DNA from: Meandrina meandrites
Taxonomy: Eukaryota; Cnidaria; Anthozoa; Scleractinia; Meandrinidae
Direction: 5' to 3'
DNA length: 64,000 bases
NCBI GenBank assembly: GCA_963693305.1
Contig: OY855915.1
Coordinates: 682,001 to 746,000, forward strand
Below, piece by piece: positions 47,001 through 59,100 of this stretch. The notes beneath the pieces are model-generated. The model made no database searches. It was given only the letters and a program-made list of their open reading frames with translations, and had not been told where the DNA came from. A program made the position numbers and the translations under genes. Positions within the stretch are counted from its first letter, which is position 1. Every line of letters begins with the position of its first letter.

Positions 47001-48848
47001 ATGGCGGTCACTGGTCAGCTTCTTCTGCTGTTAAATGTGGTCATTCTTCGCGTAAATTACAGTAATCACAGCCCAAAGCCTGCAGATGTGCCTCTGAGGG
47101 TTTCTGTTTCAAGTGTGACAGGGATTTCCAACAGCAGCTTTCGTAGTTTTGCCGGTTTGTCTCTCAACGACCGCTCGACTGCTAATTTCAAGTTCAAGTC
47201 TCGAGCGAAATGCTTTCTCTCCTGTAGAGTACAATATACGACCAAGGGAACGAGTAGTTTTCATTTGGAGAGAGATTTACTGGCTTGTGGCGATGTTTCG
47301 GTAAATCCAGGTCCGAGAAAGTTGAAGACAGCTCCAAAATATCCATGCAACGAATGTCAAAGGGCTGTCAGGAATAATCAAGAGGCCATTTTGTGCTCAG
47401 GTTGCAACAAATGGTCACATGCCAAATGTCTACATATGTCGCGCACAACCTTTCGGTACTATCTGGACAAGCCTGACCTTGAGTGGACCTGTGCTACTTG
47501 TACCTTGCCGCCACTGAGTGACTCTTTTTTCGCTGAAGACTCCATTGAGGAGCCACTGTTTACAAATGTGGACTCGGAAGTCATTCATTCAAATCAAAGG
47601 TTTCAAGAGAGATCAAACGATATTATTACTGACAATGCACAGCTAGAATCTCAAAGGAAATACGCCAGTAAAGATACATTGATGTGCCATCTAAACATCA
47701 ATAGTATCCAAAACAAATTCGAGGAACTTGCTGCAACTATTAAGAAGATTGGCGCTCATATAGCTTTTATCAGTGAAAACAAGATTGACGCGAGCTACCC
47801 GGACGCTCAATTCTCAATTCCTGGCTACGCGCTGTACCGAAACGACAGGAAAAAGGGTGGCGGAGGTATTATGGCACTGGTATCATCTTCTCTGACCAAG
47901 AAAAGGCTTAAACCTGGCAAGGATTACAAAACACTTGAACTTCTTGCGCTGGAAGTTAAGACAGACGCAGGCAGTATTATTATACTTGGAATTTATCGCC
48001 CGCCGAGAGCTGTGTGCGGCGATTACCGATTATTGCTTGAGAACGAGCTCAGTGACGTTTGTAACTGGGCCAGTCTCCAAAGCAACTCTGTAGTAGTAAC
48101 TGGTGACCTGAATCTAGACAGATTACGCCCAGACAAGCCTGAGGGAAAAGTGTTACTAGATCTTGAAAACGAGCAAGGGTTCGAATGCTTAATCACGAAA
48201 CCTACACGAGTGGAAATGCGGGGAACAAAAGTCACGAAAACTTTAATTGATGTACTACTCAGCAACAAACCGGAACTTTTTAAATACTCTGGAAACTACT
48301 ATCCATCTCTAAGTGATCATGCTCTAATTTACGGAGTTTTAAAAGAGAGGGTAAATCCAAACAAGCCCAAAGTAATTACTTTCAGGAGCTTCAAAAATTT
48401 TGAACCTGATGTATTCAAACAACGCCTGTCGACGGCCCCCTGGCACATTGGGCAATTGTTTGATGAAGTTGATGATCAGGCGCACGCCTGGAATTTACTA
48501 ATGAATGACATATTGGATGAACTAGCACCTGTCAAAAGCATGAGAGTGCGGGACAAAGACGTTCCTTACATGACTTCCAAATGGAAGAGCGCAATTAGAG
48601 CGAAGCGAAAGGCAACGTCAAAATACTTGAAAAACAAAACACAAGAATTTTGGGAGTTTAGGCGAAAGGCAAGAAATGAAGCGACAAAGCAGAGAAGGAT
48701 TGCGATAAAGGACTATTGGAGAAAAAAGGCGGAAGACCTCAAGACTAAACCAAGAGACTTTTTCAAACCTTTCAAGCCTTTTCTAAGTGCAAAGGACTGC
48801 TCAAAAACTGCTGAGATTCAGCTAAGTGTTCATGGAACCGTTGTTTAA
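47001..48848 (+). pseudogene. LINE pol, part 1: 2A-like motif, PHD finger, AP endonuclease
   Basis: 615 residues. A hydrophobic N terminus (GQLLLLLNVVILRV, residues 5-18) is followed at 97-105 by GDVSVNPGP, a 2A-type motif with S where E is usual. A C4HC3 PHD finger spans about 116-167 (C116, C119, C132, C135, H140, C143, C164, C167). An apurinic-type endonuclease covers about 228-450, with HLNINS, SENK (catalytic E kept; SETK is usual), YRPPR, TGDLNLD, LIDVLLSN and SLSDH. The frame ends at a TAA (48846-48848) that is followed in the same frame by the reverse transcriptase, so this stop is a nonsense change. The ATG at 47001 is the first in frame after the insertion junction. Confidence 0.9.
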
Positions 48849-48860
48849 GATCAAAAACAA

Positions 48861-49730
48861 GTGGCCGAAGTTCTGGTGGACTACTTTGCCACAATAGCGG
48901 AGGGGATTGGTGGAAACAGTGCACAGCTCAAATCAATGGACGATTTTAAAGACCATCCTAGTATCCAGAGAATCAAACAAGAAAGTGAGAACTGGTCACT
49001 GACCCCTACTGTGAAACCTGTTACGCAGGGACAAGTCCTAGCTGCTTTAGAGTCGCTCAACACCAACAAGGCTACTGGCTGCGACGGGATCCCGGCAAAA
49101 GTCATGAAAATCGGAGCTAAAGAACTATCTCAACCACTTACTGATCTCTTTAATTCATGCATACATAACAGTGTATGGCCAAGTGACTGGAAGCGTGGGG
49201 ATTGGACTCCTGTTTACAAAAAGGATGATAAGTGTTTTAAAGAAAATTACCGGCCCATAACTGTTCTACCATGTGTGGATAAAGTATTTGAGCAGCTAGT
49301 TGGCACGCAACTCACTGCTGGCTTTGACAGTCACATGTATGAATACTCGTCCGCTTACCGTAAAGTACACAGCTGCGAAACAACTCTGATTAACTTAGTG
49401 GAGGGATGGAGAAAGGCGAGAGACAATAAATTGGCTGTGAGCATTCTATCGACCGACATGTCAAAGGCTTTCGACTCGCTACATCCGCCATTGCTTCTAA
49501 GCAAGCTCAAAGCATATGGTTTCCAAGACAGCACAGTACAACTTCTAGACAGCTATCTGTCTAACCGGAAGTACCGTGTAAAATTAGGAAATCATGTTAG
49601 CTCACGCAGGACCGTCAGCCGTGGTTGCACCCAGGGCTCTGCCCTAGGCCCGTTGCTATGGAACATCTTCCAGAACGACAAACTTATCAATGTATGCGGA
49701 CGACCATCAAATCTACCATACTGGTTGTAA
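48861..49730 (+). pseudogene. LINE pol, part 2: reverse transcriptase fingers and palm
   Basis: Same frame as part 1. It contains NKATGCDGIPAKVMK, ENYRPITVLP, STDMSKAFDSL (first catalytic aspartate) and GCTQGSALGPLLWNIF. After NIFQND the frame slips, and the catalytic YADD box is read one frame over. The element cannot make an intact enzyme without both lesions being bypassed. Confidence 0.9.
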
Positions 49731-50508
49731 CCAATCCAGTGTAACATCCAAGCTAAGGGAAAGTGCGCGCACTGCTACCAAATGGTATGATCACAATCTT
49801 CTTGCTGGAAACCTCAAAAAATATCAAACTATGAACATTGGCTACAGTCAGGATAACAGCGCGGCACATGCAATTTGTGTGAACAATGAGGAAATCAAAA
49901 CAGTAGAAAGTCTCAATCTCCTGGGTGTCACAATTGACTCCAAACTTAACTACACTGATCATATAAGCTCAATTTGTAAGAAGGCAAGTCAAAGGATCGG
50001 CGTTATCATGAGACTCAGAAACTTAATTCCAACAAAGGCTAAGCTAGTTCTATTTAAATCAGCAGTCTTACCGTACCTTACGTACTGTCATTTAGTTTGG
50101 CACTTTTGTAGATCTAGTGACGCGCGAAAACTAGAAAGGCTGCAAGAAAGAGGATTGAGGGCGGTTTATAGAGACAAGCTTTCAAGCTATTCACAATTAC
50201 TCAAAAGAGCTGACTTACCAACACTCATGAACAGGCGCTTGCAAGATATTTGCATCCTAATGTACAGAGTGAAGCACAGGCTATGTCCTACTTATATTTG
50301 TAATATTTTTAATAATCATAACTCTTCTTACTTTTTAAGACAGTCAGATTTTTCCACCCCAAGTTTTAATACCGTTACATATGGTAAACATTCTTTACGA
50401 TATCTTGGGCCTAAATTGTGGGGAAAATTATCCCCAGACGTAAGATCAGCTAAAACGTTAAATATTTTAGGAAACAGATACGTAAATACGATATTAGTCT
50501 GCTCATAG
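49690..50508 (+). pseudogene. LINE pol, part 3: YADD box and C-terminal region
   Basis: It starts at MYADDHQIYHTG, the reverse transcriptase catalytic box, and continues through the thumb-like and C-terminal region usual for CR1/L2 elements (LNLLGVTIDSKLNYTDHI, YLTYCHLVWHFC, YGKHSLRYLGPKLW). It ends at a normal stop. It lies in the next frame relative to part 2, by a small insertion near 49676-49686. Confidence 0.9.
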
Positions 50509-50682
50509 ACGATGGCTGCAAGGGTTGCTCCCTGTGCTCCTCATAATTATTTTATACAGCTTTAAGTATTTTTAATTCCCTTTTACATATTTTTAATATC
50601 TGCTCATCATAATCATTTTATATAGCTTTAAGTATTTTCAATTTTCTTTTTATATATTTTTGATATCTGATTATCATAAATC

Positions 50683-50882
50683 ATCATCCATCCATCCATC
50701 CATCCATCCATCCATCCATCCATCCATCCATCCATCCATCCATCCATCCATCCATCCATCCATCCATCCATCCATCCATCCATCCATCCATCCATCCATC
50801 CATCCATCCATCCATCCATCCATCCATCCATCCATCCATCCATCCATCCATCTATCTATCTATCTATCCATCTATCTATCTA
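50683..50882. repeat. (CATC)n microsatellite tail of the LINE
   Basis: About 45 CATC units, then CTAT variants. CR1/L2-type elements commonly end in such short repeats, and this one directly adjoins the FN2 exon sequence. Confidence 0.95.
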
Positions 50883-53375
50883 TCTAGAATCCATTCATAC
50901 CCGGCCTTACAGTTTAATCTTCCTGCTTCACTTGGGCTACAACCTAGAATATGAATTTAAAGGGAAAAGCGATTGTCAATGAATGACGAAATATATACTT
51001 CTATTTTTTATCGCGGATTCGAAAGTCTGGATCATCAGATCCGCGGGCCCCATCGCGTTACCCATTAAGTAACCACATCTCCCAAAAGGCCACAAATGAT
51101 TAATTTTAAATCTTCTTACAGGAGTTCCACTAAAAATACCCTTGATTGAAAAGGTAAATTTAGTGAACTTAACTTAGATAAAACATCACAATAACGTGCA
51201 CTTAATTTAATGTTTAACACAAACGAAATTACATCAGTTGTTTTAAATTCAAAATGATAGAATGGTTCGTGTTCCTTACCGCAAAGGCTCCACCGGCCAG
51301 ATCTGTAGTTACTATCCCATGCACACCACGGCCTATGATAGTCGGCATAAGTACAGGTGCTGTAACTCTTGCCTTTATACCGGAAAGGAAACTTGCAATC
51401 CTTTTGAGCCCCGATCACTGCAAAAGAATTGGTTTGAACTTTTAATTCATGGTTTACTGTGAATTGAACTAAGGAGCCGCCGAGGTGATTGAAAATATAT
51501 GCGCTGGCACATATCTTAAAAAAAAAAAAAACTAAAAGATATAGTTCGAAACAGTAATAACAAGAAACAGTAATAACGGCTTGGCTTGCAAGAGGAATAA
51601 ATCGTCGTTTTTCTTGAAAACGAGTACCGGGACCTATCAATTTTTACTCTTTTTCTGAGTCTAGCAATCACCTTCTTTCTATTAAATGCATGAATATAAA
51701 CAAATTTCTATTGTCGAACAATTAATAATCAACGGAAACGCAAACTTAGCCAGTACTCGTGATGATATAATTGTGACCTCCAAATCACTGGCATGTACTG
51801 AACCCGAAAGAACGAAACGAAACCACCGAAACGAAATGAGCGAAACCACCGAAAAAACCGAAACGAGCGAAACGAACTGACAAAATCACCGAAACAAGCA
51901 AAATCCATTATCACTACTGAGAGCTAACCTTAAACAGGCTAACCTGAGCGATATTCAGGCTAACCGGAGTGCCATTCAGGCTAAACGGAGTGTACCTTGC
52001 ACTCAGGTTAGCCTAAATAGCACTCCGGTTAGCCTGAATATCGCTCAGGTTAGCCTGAAAAACGCCCAGGTTAGCCTGTTTACGGTTAGCTCTCAATAAA
52101 AGTAATGGTTTTCCTTGTTTTGGTGATCTTGTTTCGTTTCGCTCGTTTTGGCCGTTTCGGTTGTTTCGGCGGTTTCGTTTCGGTCGTTTCAATGGCTTCG
52201 CTCGTTTTGTTTCGGTGGTTTCGTTTCGTTGTTTCGGGTTTTAGTACATGCCTAAATCACTGCATGCAAGGAACAAGTTGAATCCGTGTCGATTGAAATT
52301 TCGTGCCTTAATCACGAAAAACGTAATATTAAATTAGGCCTCAATGCATGACACAATTAAGGGTAAATTTAACATCAGGCAACGAAAAATGATAAGACGG
52401 CACTTCTATACATCAAGTTTCACAATGCTGTATCTTTTCTTAATGCGACAAACATCGACCAAAGATTTCAAAAAATATCTGAATATTGCCCGAAGGGTAT
52501 TCAAACGTTTCCCACCTGGCCAGTATTCTATATCACTCAAGAAAGATCTGAAGATAATCAGACCTTATAGCAGATATACCGGTATTTGTTTTCCTTCGAC
52601 CTTTGACGACGTATTCAATTTGAAACATCCAGCTTAATGACAAACGGCTCAGGCGCTAGGAAACTACATTTGCTTCGTTCGTGAGAATTGCTGAATGTGC
52701 GTCACTAGACCATCTTCGAAATAATTGTCAAAATCGAAGAGATGAAGATTTATATATTTAACTGAAACTTTTTAAGACTTTAACTGCACTATTTGTGATC
52801 GTGATCTTATGAAAAGGCGAGGTTGTAATACACCAGTGTATAGAAAGTGTATCTAATTGTACTGACACAAAAGTGATAACGCCGTCTTCTAGGTCGTAGA
52901 GTTGTACAATTTGATTTCGGAGTATTCCATGCTCGCAGCATTGTAGTCAATGCTAAGTTGTCGTGAAAGTGTTAAACATTTTAAAGACTTTAATCATTGT
53001 TACAGCATAAAATGTACTCCCAACGAACCAAATTCGCGTTTCAAACAAAGAGCCCGTAAACATTTAGAAAATAGCGTCATCTTTTGATTGTGTTGCGTGG
53101 ATAAGTTTATTCACTCACGGTTACAGAATTCAGTAACTTCCGGTTAACAACTTCTTAAAAAGATAATTATGGCATTGTTGGTTTAACAAAGGTGCAGAAG
53201 AAGTGAAGATGTGAAGGAGAAAAGATAACGATCACATTGACCAAATTCAAAGCTCTAAGGGTACAATTATGCTCCATTAGTAAGGCATTTTAATTTATGA
53301 CAAAAATCGAAACGACTTACCGCCTGTACTTAGCATCACCAAAACTGCAACGGACAACACCACGAAAATCTTCAT
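50876..53375 (-). pseudogene. FN2 gene copy F, last exon truncated by the LINE
   Basis: Exon 1 (53321-53375; MKIFVVLSVAVLVMLSTG) and exon 2 (51280-51417; AQKDC, ADYHRPWC, RWSLC) are intact with normal splice sites. Exon 3 starts at 50943 and codes [17 protein letters not shown], then runs into the LINE tail and stops after four foreign codons (TAG at 50876). The LPAVEGRPAKC segment and two cysteines are lost and the native polyadenylation signal is 4 kb away. The product would have six cysteines. It is called a pseudogene, but a short secreted FN2 protein could still be made. Confidence 0.8.
51791..52251. repeat. Nested-minisatellite foldback in intron 1 of copy F (full ends)
   Basis: Both outer ends are present (GCATGTACT at the left, AGTACATGC at the right). 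AAATCACTG occurs just outside each end (51782-51790 and near 52254), a candidate 9-bp target duplication. This is the best copy for defining the element borders. Confidence 0.88.
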
Positions 53376-53502
53376 TGTTAAAAATCTCTTCTCTTGTTTA
53401 CGCTTCTAACTGGCTTGCGTCCCTCAAAAATTCGATAGATGTTTGTTTGCTCAGTAATATCGAATGCTTGAGGTAATTCAATTTGCTTCTATTCCTTTGC
53501 CC

Positions 53503-53517
53503 TATAATATAAACCAA
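53503..53517 (-). promoter_or_regulatory. TATA/CCAAT-like core promoter of copy F
   Basis: ATTGGTTTATATTAT on the minus strand, identical to A, B and G. Confidence 0.6.
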
Positions 53518-53568
53518 TCATATTCCATCGTCCGCCGCGTATCTATTCAGCGTATCTATCTATTTTCG

Positions 53569-54825
53569 AAGTCGTTTCGACGCAATAATTATTTTATGCT
53601 TGTCGCCATGGTTGCAGAATACCGCTCATGTGAGCAGTGCTTGCATTGGTTTTTGTGACTCATACTCCGATGAGAAACAAAATAATTATGGCCGTTAGTT
53701 TTAAGATTTTTCTAAAACATCAACAACAAAGATGAGAAGAACTTTCGTACTCGTTTCGACGCGATAATCATTTTGTGCTTGTCGCCATGGTTGCAGAATA
53801 CCGCTCATGTGAGCAGTGCTTGCATTGGTTTTTGTGACTCATACTCCGATGAGAAACAAAATAATTATGGCCGTTAGTTTTAAGATTTTTCTAAAACATC
53901 AACAACAAAGATGAGAAGAACTTTCGTACTCGTTTCGACGCGATAATCATTTTGTGCTTGTCGCCATGGTTGCAGAATACCGCTCATGTGAGCAGTGCTT
54001 GCATTGGTTTTTGTGACTCATACTATGATGAGAAACAAAATAATTATGGCCGTTAGTTTTAAGAATTTCTTTAAAACATCAACAACGAAGATGCGAAGAA
54101 CTTTCGAAGTCGTTTCGACGAGATAATTATTTTGTGCTTGTCGCCATGGTTGCAGAATACCGCTCATGGGAGCAGTGCTTGCATTGGTTTTTGTGACTCA
54201 TACTCCGATGAGAAACAAAATAATTATGGCCGTTAGTTTTAAGAATTTTTCTAAAACATCAACAACAAAGATGAGAAGAACACCCGGAGTCGTTTCGACG
54301 CGATAATTATTTTGTACTTGTCGCCATGGTTGCAGAATACCACTCATGTGAGCAGTGCTTGCACTGGTTTTTGTGACTCATACTCCGATGAGAAACAAAA
54401 TAATTATGGCCGTTAGTTTTAAGATTTTTCTAAAACATCAAAAACAAAGATGAGAAGAACATCCGGAGTAGTTTCGACGCGATAATTATTTTGTGCTTGT
54501 CACCATGGTTGCAGAATCCCGCTCATGTGAGCAGTGCTTGCATTGGTTTTTGTGACTCATACTCCGACGAGAAACAAAATAATTATGGCCGTTAGTTTAA
54601 GGATTTTTCTAAAACATCAACAACAAAGATGAGAAGAACATCCGGAGTCGTTTCGACGCGATAATCATTTTGTGCTTGTCGCCATGGTTGCAGAATACCG
54701 CTCATGTGAGCAGTGCTTGCATTGGTTTTTGTGACTCATACTCCGATGAGAAACAAAATAATTATGGCCGTTAGTTTTAAGAATTTTTCTAAAACATCAG
54801 CAACAGAGATGCAAAGAACATCCAG
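53569..54825. repeat. 180-bp upstream tandem array, seven units (copy F)
   Basis: Units start near 53572, 53751, 53930, 54109, 54289, 54468 and 54647. All seven contain TGACTCA. The order of unit variants (TACTCG, TACTCG, GAAGTCG, CACCCGG, ATCCGG) parallels that in A, so A and F share an ancestral array. Confidence 0.9.
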
Positions 54826-56157
54826 CTAAGTATCAGGCGATATTCCGCGCGATTTCGCAGGCTAATTGTTAAATATGATGAAACTGCAATATTATATCAC
54901 TGCTCGGCCGAAGTTGAAAGATATCGAAGTTTAAAAAGCCTTTGTCAAGCAGAGACAGTGGCGGATCCTTAGTTTTTCGGAAATATCTCATTTTCTTTGC
55001 TCTGCCGGTATTATCTTCGAAGAATTCAACATTCATAGTCAAACGCTCCCCCCTCCCATTAAGTAAAGGTCTGGCTCCGCCTGACATACTCCATTTAGCG
55101 GAAAATATTTCAAACAACTCAATGATTCTCATAAGATGAAGTCTCGCTGTATTACTGCTCGACTAAAGGTAAAAACCGTTCACATGAATACTAATAGTGT
55201 GTTTTATTGTCCAACTGCAACCACTACAAATACCAAATGGAACGAGCAAGTATATCCCACGAAATCATCGAGTTAAGTTTCACGATGCCCATATATGGTC
55301 AGAAAGTCATTGTTATCCATATCATCCGTACATAACAGATATTTAACAATTCTTCCATGAGCCCGCGTTTGATACGAGGCGGTAAATAGCTAACAGGGCG
55401 TTAAAAAGGAAGGGCGGCGAAACGGCCAGAGCGCTCTTGGGCGATGCGTGATGCGGAGTAGGACTGGGTCGAGCGCGCTCCACTGCAGCAAAGATCAAAA
55501 CATGGCGGCAAGTGAGAGGCGATGGCTGGTGGTGAAATGTGATTGCTACGCAAAACTAGTAAGGCGATTCCGCGAAATTCTTTTGGAATTGAAATAACGA
55601 TATGTTTCCTTAACTGTAAGAAGTTACAAAGACTTTGACTCTGTGAACGGAGTGTTGAATTATCATAAATAAAACCAACTTGCTCGAAAGGTCTTTTGCG
55701 CTTTTTCGAACGCCATAAATCAAGCACCAATTTCAAGGAAAATATTTTAGCGGATGGCTCAATTTTCAAGCAGTAAGTAGAGTAAGTATTGCTTTTTCAT
55801 CGGTGTAAATCTCATTCTGAACTTTTTTGAACTTTTTGAGTTAGAGGCTTTGAAAGTTTATACTGACTTAATACTTTTAATATTGTTATACCTTGGGGTA
55901 TACCAGGGCTAAAGGCATTGCTATGACCTGTTGTCTAATGTTTTAAGAGACAATGCAGTAACCCGTTCCGAGAGGTCAGAAAAGTATCGAAATATAAGAG
56001 GAAAGAAAAAAATTGACTTGGAAAAATTGGTGTTTTCTAATTCTTAAACAGCATTTGCATAAATCACCTTTATTCTTTTCAACAAGCTACAGTCCACAAA
56101 AATCTGCAACTACACTAAAATGCAATCAGTGTTAGAGTGAGGCATTAAAGCTGTGAT

Positions 56158-59100
56158 TTAAGAAACCGGAAAACCTGAAGGAGGCGGTAGGCATTTTGCT
56201 GGCCTGCCTTCAACAGCTGGTAGGCACCATTCATACCCGGCCAAACAGTTTAATCTTCCTGCTTCACTTGGGCTACAACCTAGAATACGAATTTAAAGGG
56301 AAAAGCGATTGTCAATGAATGACGAAATATATACTTATACTTTTTATCGCGGATTCGAAAGTCTGGATCATCAGATCCGCGGGCTCCATCGCCTTACCCA
56401 TAAGTAACCACATCTCCCAAAAGGCCACAAATGATTAATTTTAAATCTTCTTACAGGAGTTCCACTAAAAATACCCTTGATTGAAAAGGTAAATTTAGTG
56501 AACTTAACCTAGATAAAACACCACAATAGCGTGGACTTAATTTTAATGTTTAACCCAATCCAGACCGGGGGGGGGGGGGGGGGGGGCGGAAAGTGCCCGC
56601 GCTGACTTTGAACGTTTATAAGTTTTTCAAGATTCAACCAAACGCTACCAAACTTTACGAGTTTTTCTAAAATTTATCTGGGAATAAATTGGTAGGATAG
56701 GTTGTTGAGTCTGGAACTTGACGTTACCATGGCAATGTCATTTTGACAGACATGTTTTTCCAAATTTGTAATTTTCGTGTTTCCATTAATAAAAATTAAC
56801 TTTAATTCAACTACTTTCACCTCTTTTAGGTTTTTTTGCACTGTTTTATAGATTTTGAGTATTTTTCAGTAATTTTGGGCGGTTTTCTGATGTTTTGGAA
56901 AAGTTTTGAAATCGAAGATGGCGGATCCAAGATGGCGGCTGTTTTGACATCATGATGTAATTGTCACGTGATGTGACGTCATCACCGCACGTGACGTATA
57001 TAAAAAGATAGATTTATGGACATACTATATATTCTGTAAGTTTTATTGCGATTGCTCAAATATTCTGGAAGTTACGGAGGGGGGGCGGAATCCGCCCCCC
57101 CCCTCCCCCCGGTCTGAAAAGATCCAAAAAAGCCCGGTCTGAATAGGGTTAACACAAACGAAATTACATCAGTTGTTTTAAATTCAAAATGATAGAATGG
57201 TTCGTGTTCCTTACCGCAAATGCTCCACCGGCCAGATCTGTAGTTACTATCCCACGCACACCACGGCTTATGATAGTTGGCATAAGTACAGGTGCTGTAA
57301 CTCTTGCCTTTATACCGGAAAGGAAACTTGCAATCATTTTGAAGTCCGATCACTGCAAAAGAAATGGTTTGAACTTTCTAATTCATGGGTTACTGTGAAT
57401 TGACCTAAGGAGCCGCCGAGCTGATTGAAAATATATGCGCTGGCACATATCTTAAAAAAAAACTAAAAGATATAATTCGAAACAGGAATAACAAGAAACA
57501 GTAATAACGGCTTGGCTTGCAAGAGAAATAAACCGTCGTTTTTCTTGAAAACGAGTACCGGGACCTATCAATTTTTGTCTCTTTTTCTGAATCTAGCAAC
57601 CACCTTCTTTCTATTAAATGCATGAATATAAACAAATTTCTATTGTCGAAAAATTAATAATCAACGGAAACGCAAACTTAGCCAGTACTCGTGGTGATAT
57701 AATTGTGACCTCCAAATCACTGGCATGTACTAAAACCCGAAAAAACGAAACGAAACCACCGAAACGAAATGAGCGAAACGACCGAAACGACCGAAACGAA
57801 ACCACCGAAAAAACCGAAACGAGCAAAACGAACTGACAAAATCACCGAAACAAGCAAAATCCATTATCACTATTGAGAGCTAACCTTAAACAGGCTAACC
57901 TGAGCGATATTCAGGCTAAACGGAGTGTACCTTGCACTCAGGTTAGCCTCAATAGCACTCCGGTTATCCTGAATATCGCTCAGGTTAGCCTGTTTACGGT
58001 TAGCTCTCAATAAAAGTAATGGTTTTCTTTGTTTTGGTGATCTTGTTTCGTTTCGCTCGTTTCGGCCGTTTCGGTTGTTTCGGCGGTTTCGTTTCGGTCG
58101 TTTCAATGGCTTTGCTCGTTTTGTTTGGGAGGTTTCGTTTCGTTGTTTCGGGTAAAACGTAATATTAAATTAGGCCTCAATGAATGACACAATTAAGGGT
58201 AAATTTAACATCAGCGAACGAAAAATGATAAGGCGGCACTTCTATACATCAAGTTTCACAATGCTGTATCTTTTCTTAATGCGACAAACATTGACCAGAG
58301 ATTTCAAAAAATATCTGAATATTGCCCGAAGGGTATTCAAACGTTTCCAACCTGGCAAGTATTCTATATCACTCAAGAAAGATCTGAAGATAATCAGACC
58401 TTATAGCAGATATACCGGTATTTGTTTTCCTTCGACCTTTGACGACGTATTCAATTTGAGACATGCAGCTTAATGACAAACGGCGACAGGCGCTTGGAAA
58501 CTACATTTGCGTCGTTCGTGAGAATTGCTGAATGTGCGTCACTAGACCATCTTCGAAATAATTGTCAAAATCGAAGAGATGAAGATTTATATATTTAACT
58601 GAAACTTTTTAAGACTTTAACTGCACTATTTGTGATCGTGATCTTATGAAAAGGCGAGGTTGTAATACACCAGTGTATAGAAAGTGTATCTAATTGTACT
58701 GACACAAAAGTGATAACGCCGTCTTCTAGGTCGTAGAGTTGTACAATTTGATTTCGGAGTATTCCATGCTCGCAGCATTGTAGTCAATGCTAAGTTGTCG
58801 TGAAAGTGTTAAACATTTTAAAGACTTTAATCATTGTTACAGCATAAAATGTACTCCCAACAAACCAAATTCGCGTTTCAAACAAAGAGCCCGTAAACAT
58901 TTAGAAAATAGCGTCATCTTTTGATTGTGTTGCGTGGATAAGTTTATTCACTCACGGTTACAGAATTCAGTAATTTCCGGTTAACAACTTCTTAAAAAGA
59001 TAATTATGGCACTGTTGGTTTAACAAAGGTGCAGAAGAAGTGAAGATGTGAAGGAGAAAAGATAACGATCACATTGACCAAATTCAAAGCTCTAAGGGTA

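Larger units (their letters stand above)
46947..50882 (+). mobile_element. CR1/L2-type non-LTR retrotransposon, near full length
   Basis: A 3.9-kb element with a short 5' leader, a long pol region broken by one stop and one frameshift, a 3' UTR with a 66-bp tandem duplication (about 50540-50670) and a CATC-repeat tail of about 200 bp. It lies inside exon 3 of FN2 copy F. Compared with intact copies, 13 bp of the exon (CAGCTGGTAGGCA) are missing at the junction and there is no target duplication. Both ORF decay and divergence are slight, so the insertion is fairly young. Confidence 0.93.

Noticed and set aside
50660..50887. Long SIHP repeat protein frames
   Set aside because: Translation of the CATC microsatellite tail of the LINE in both directions.
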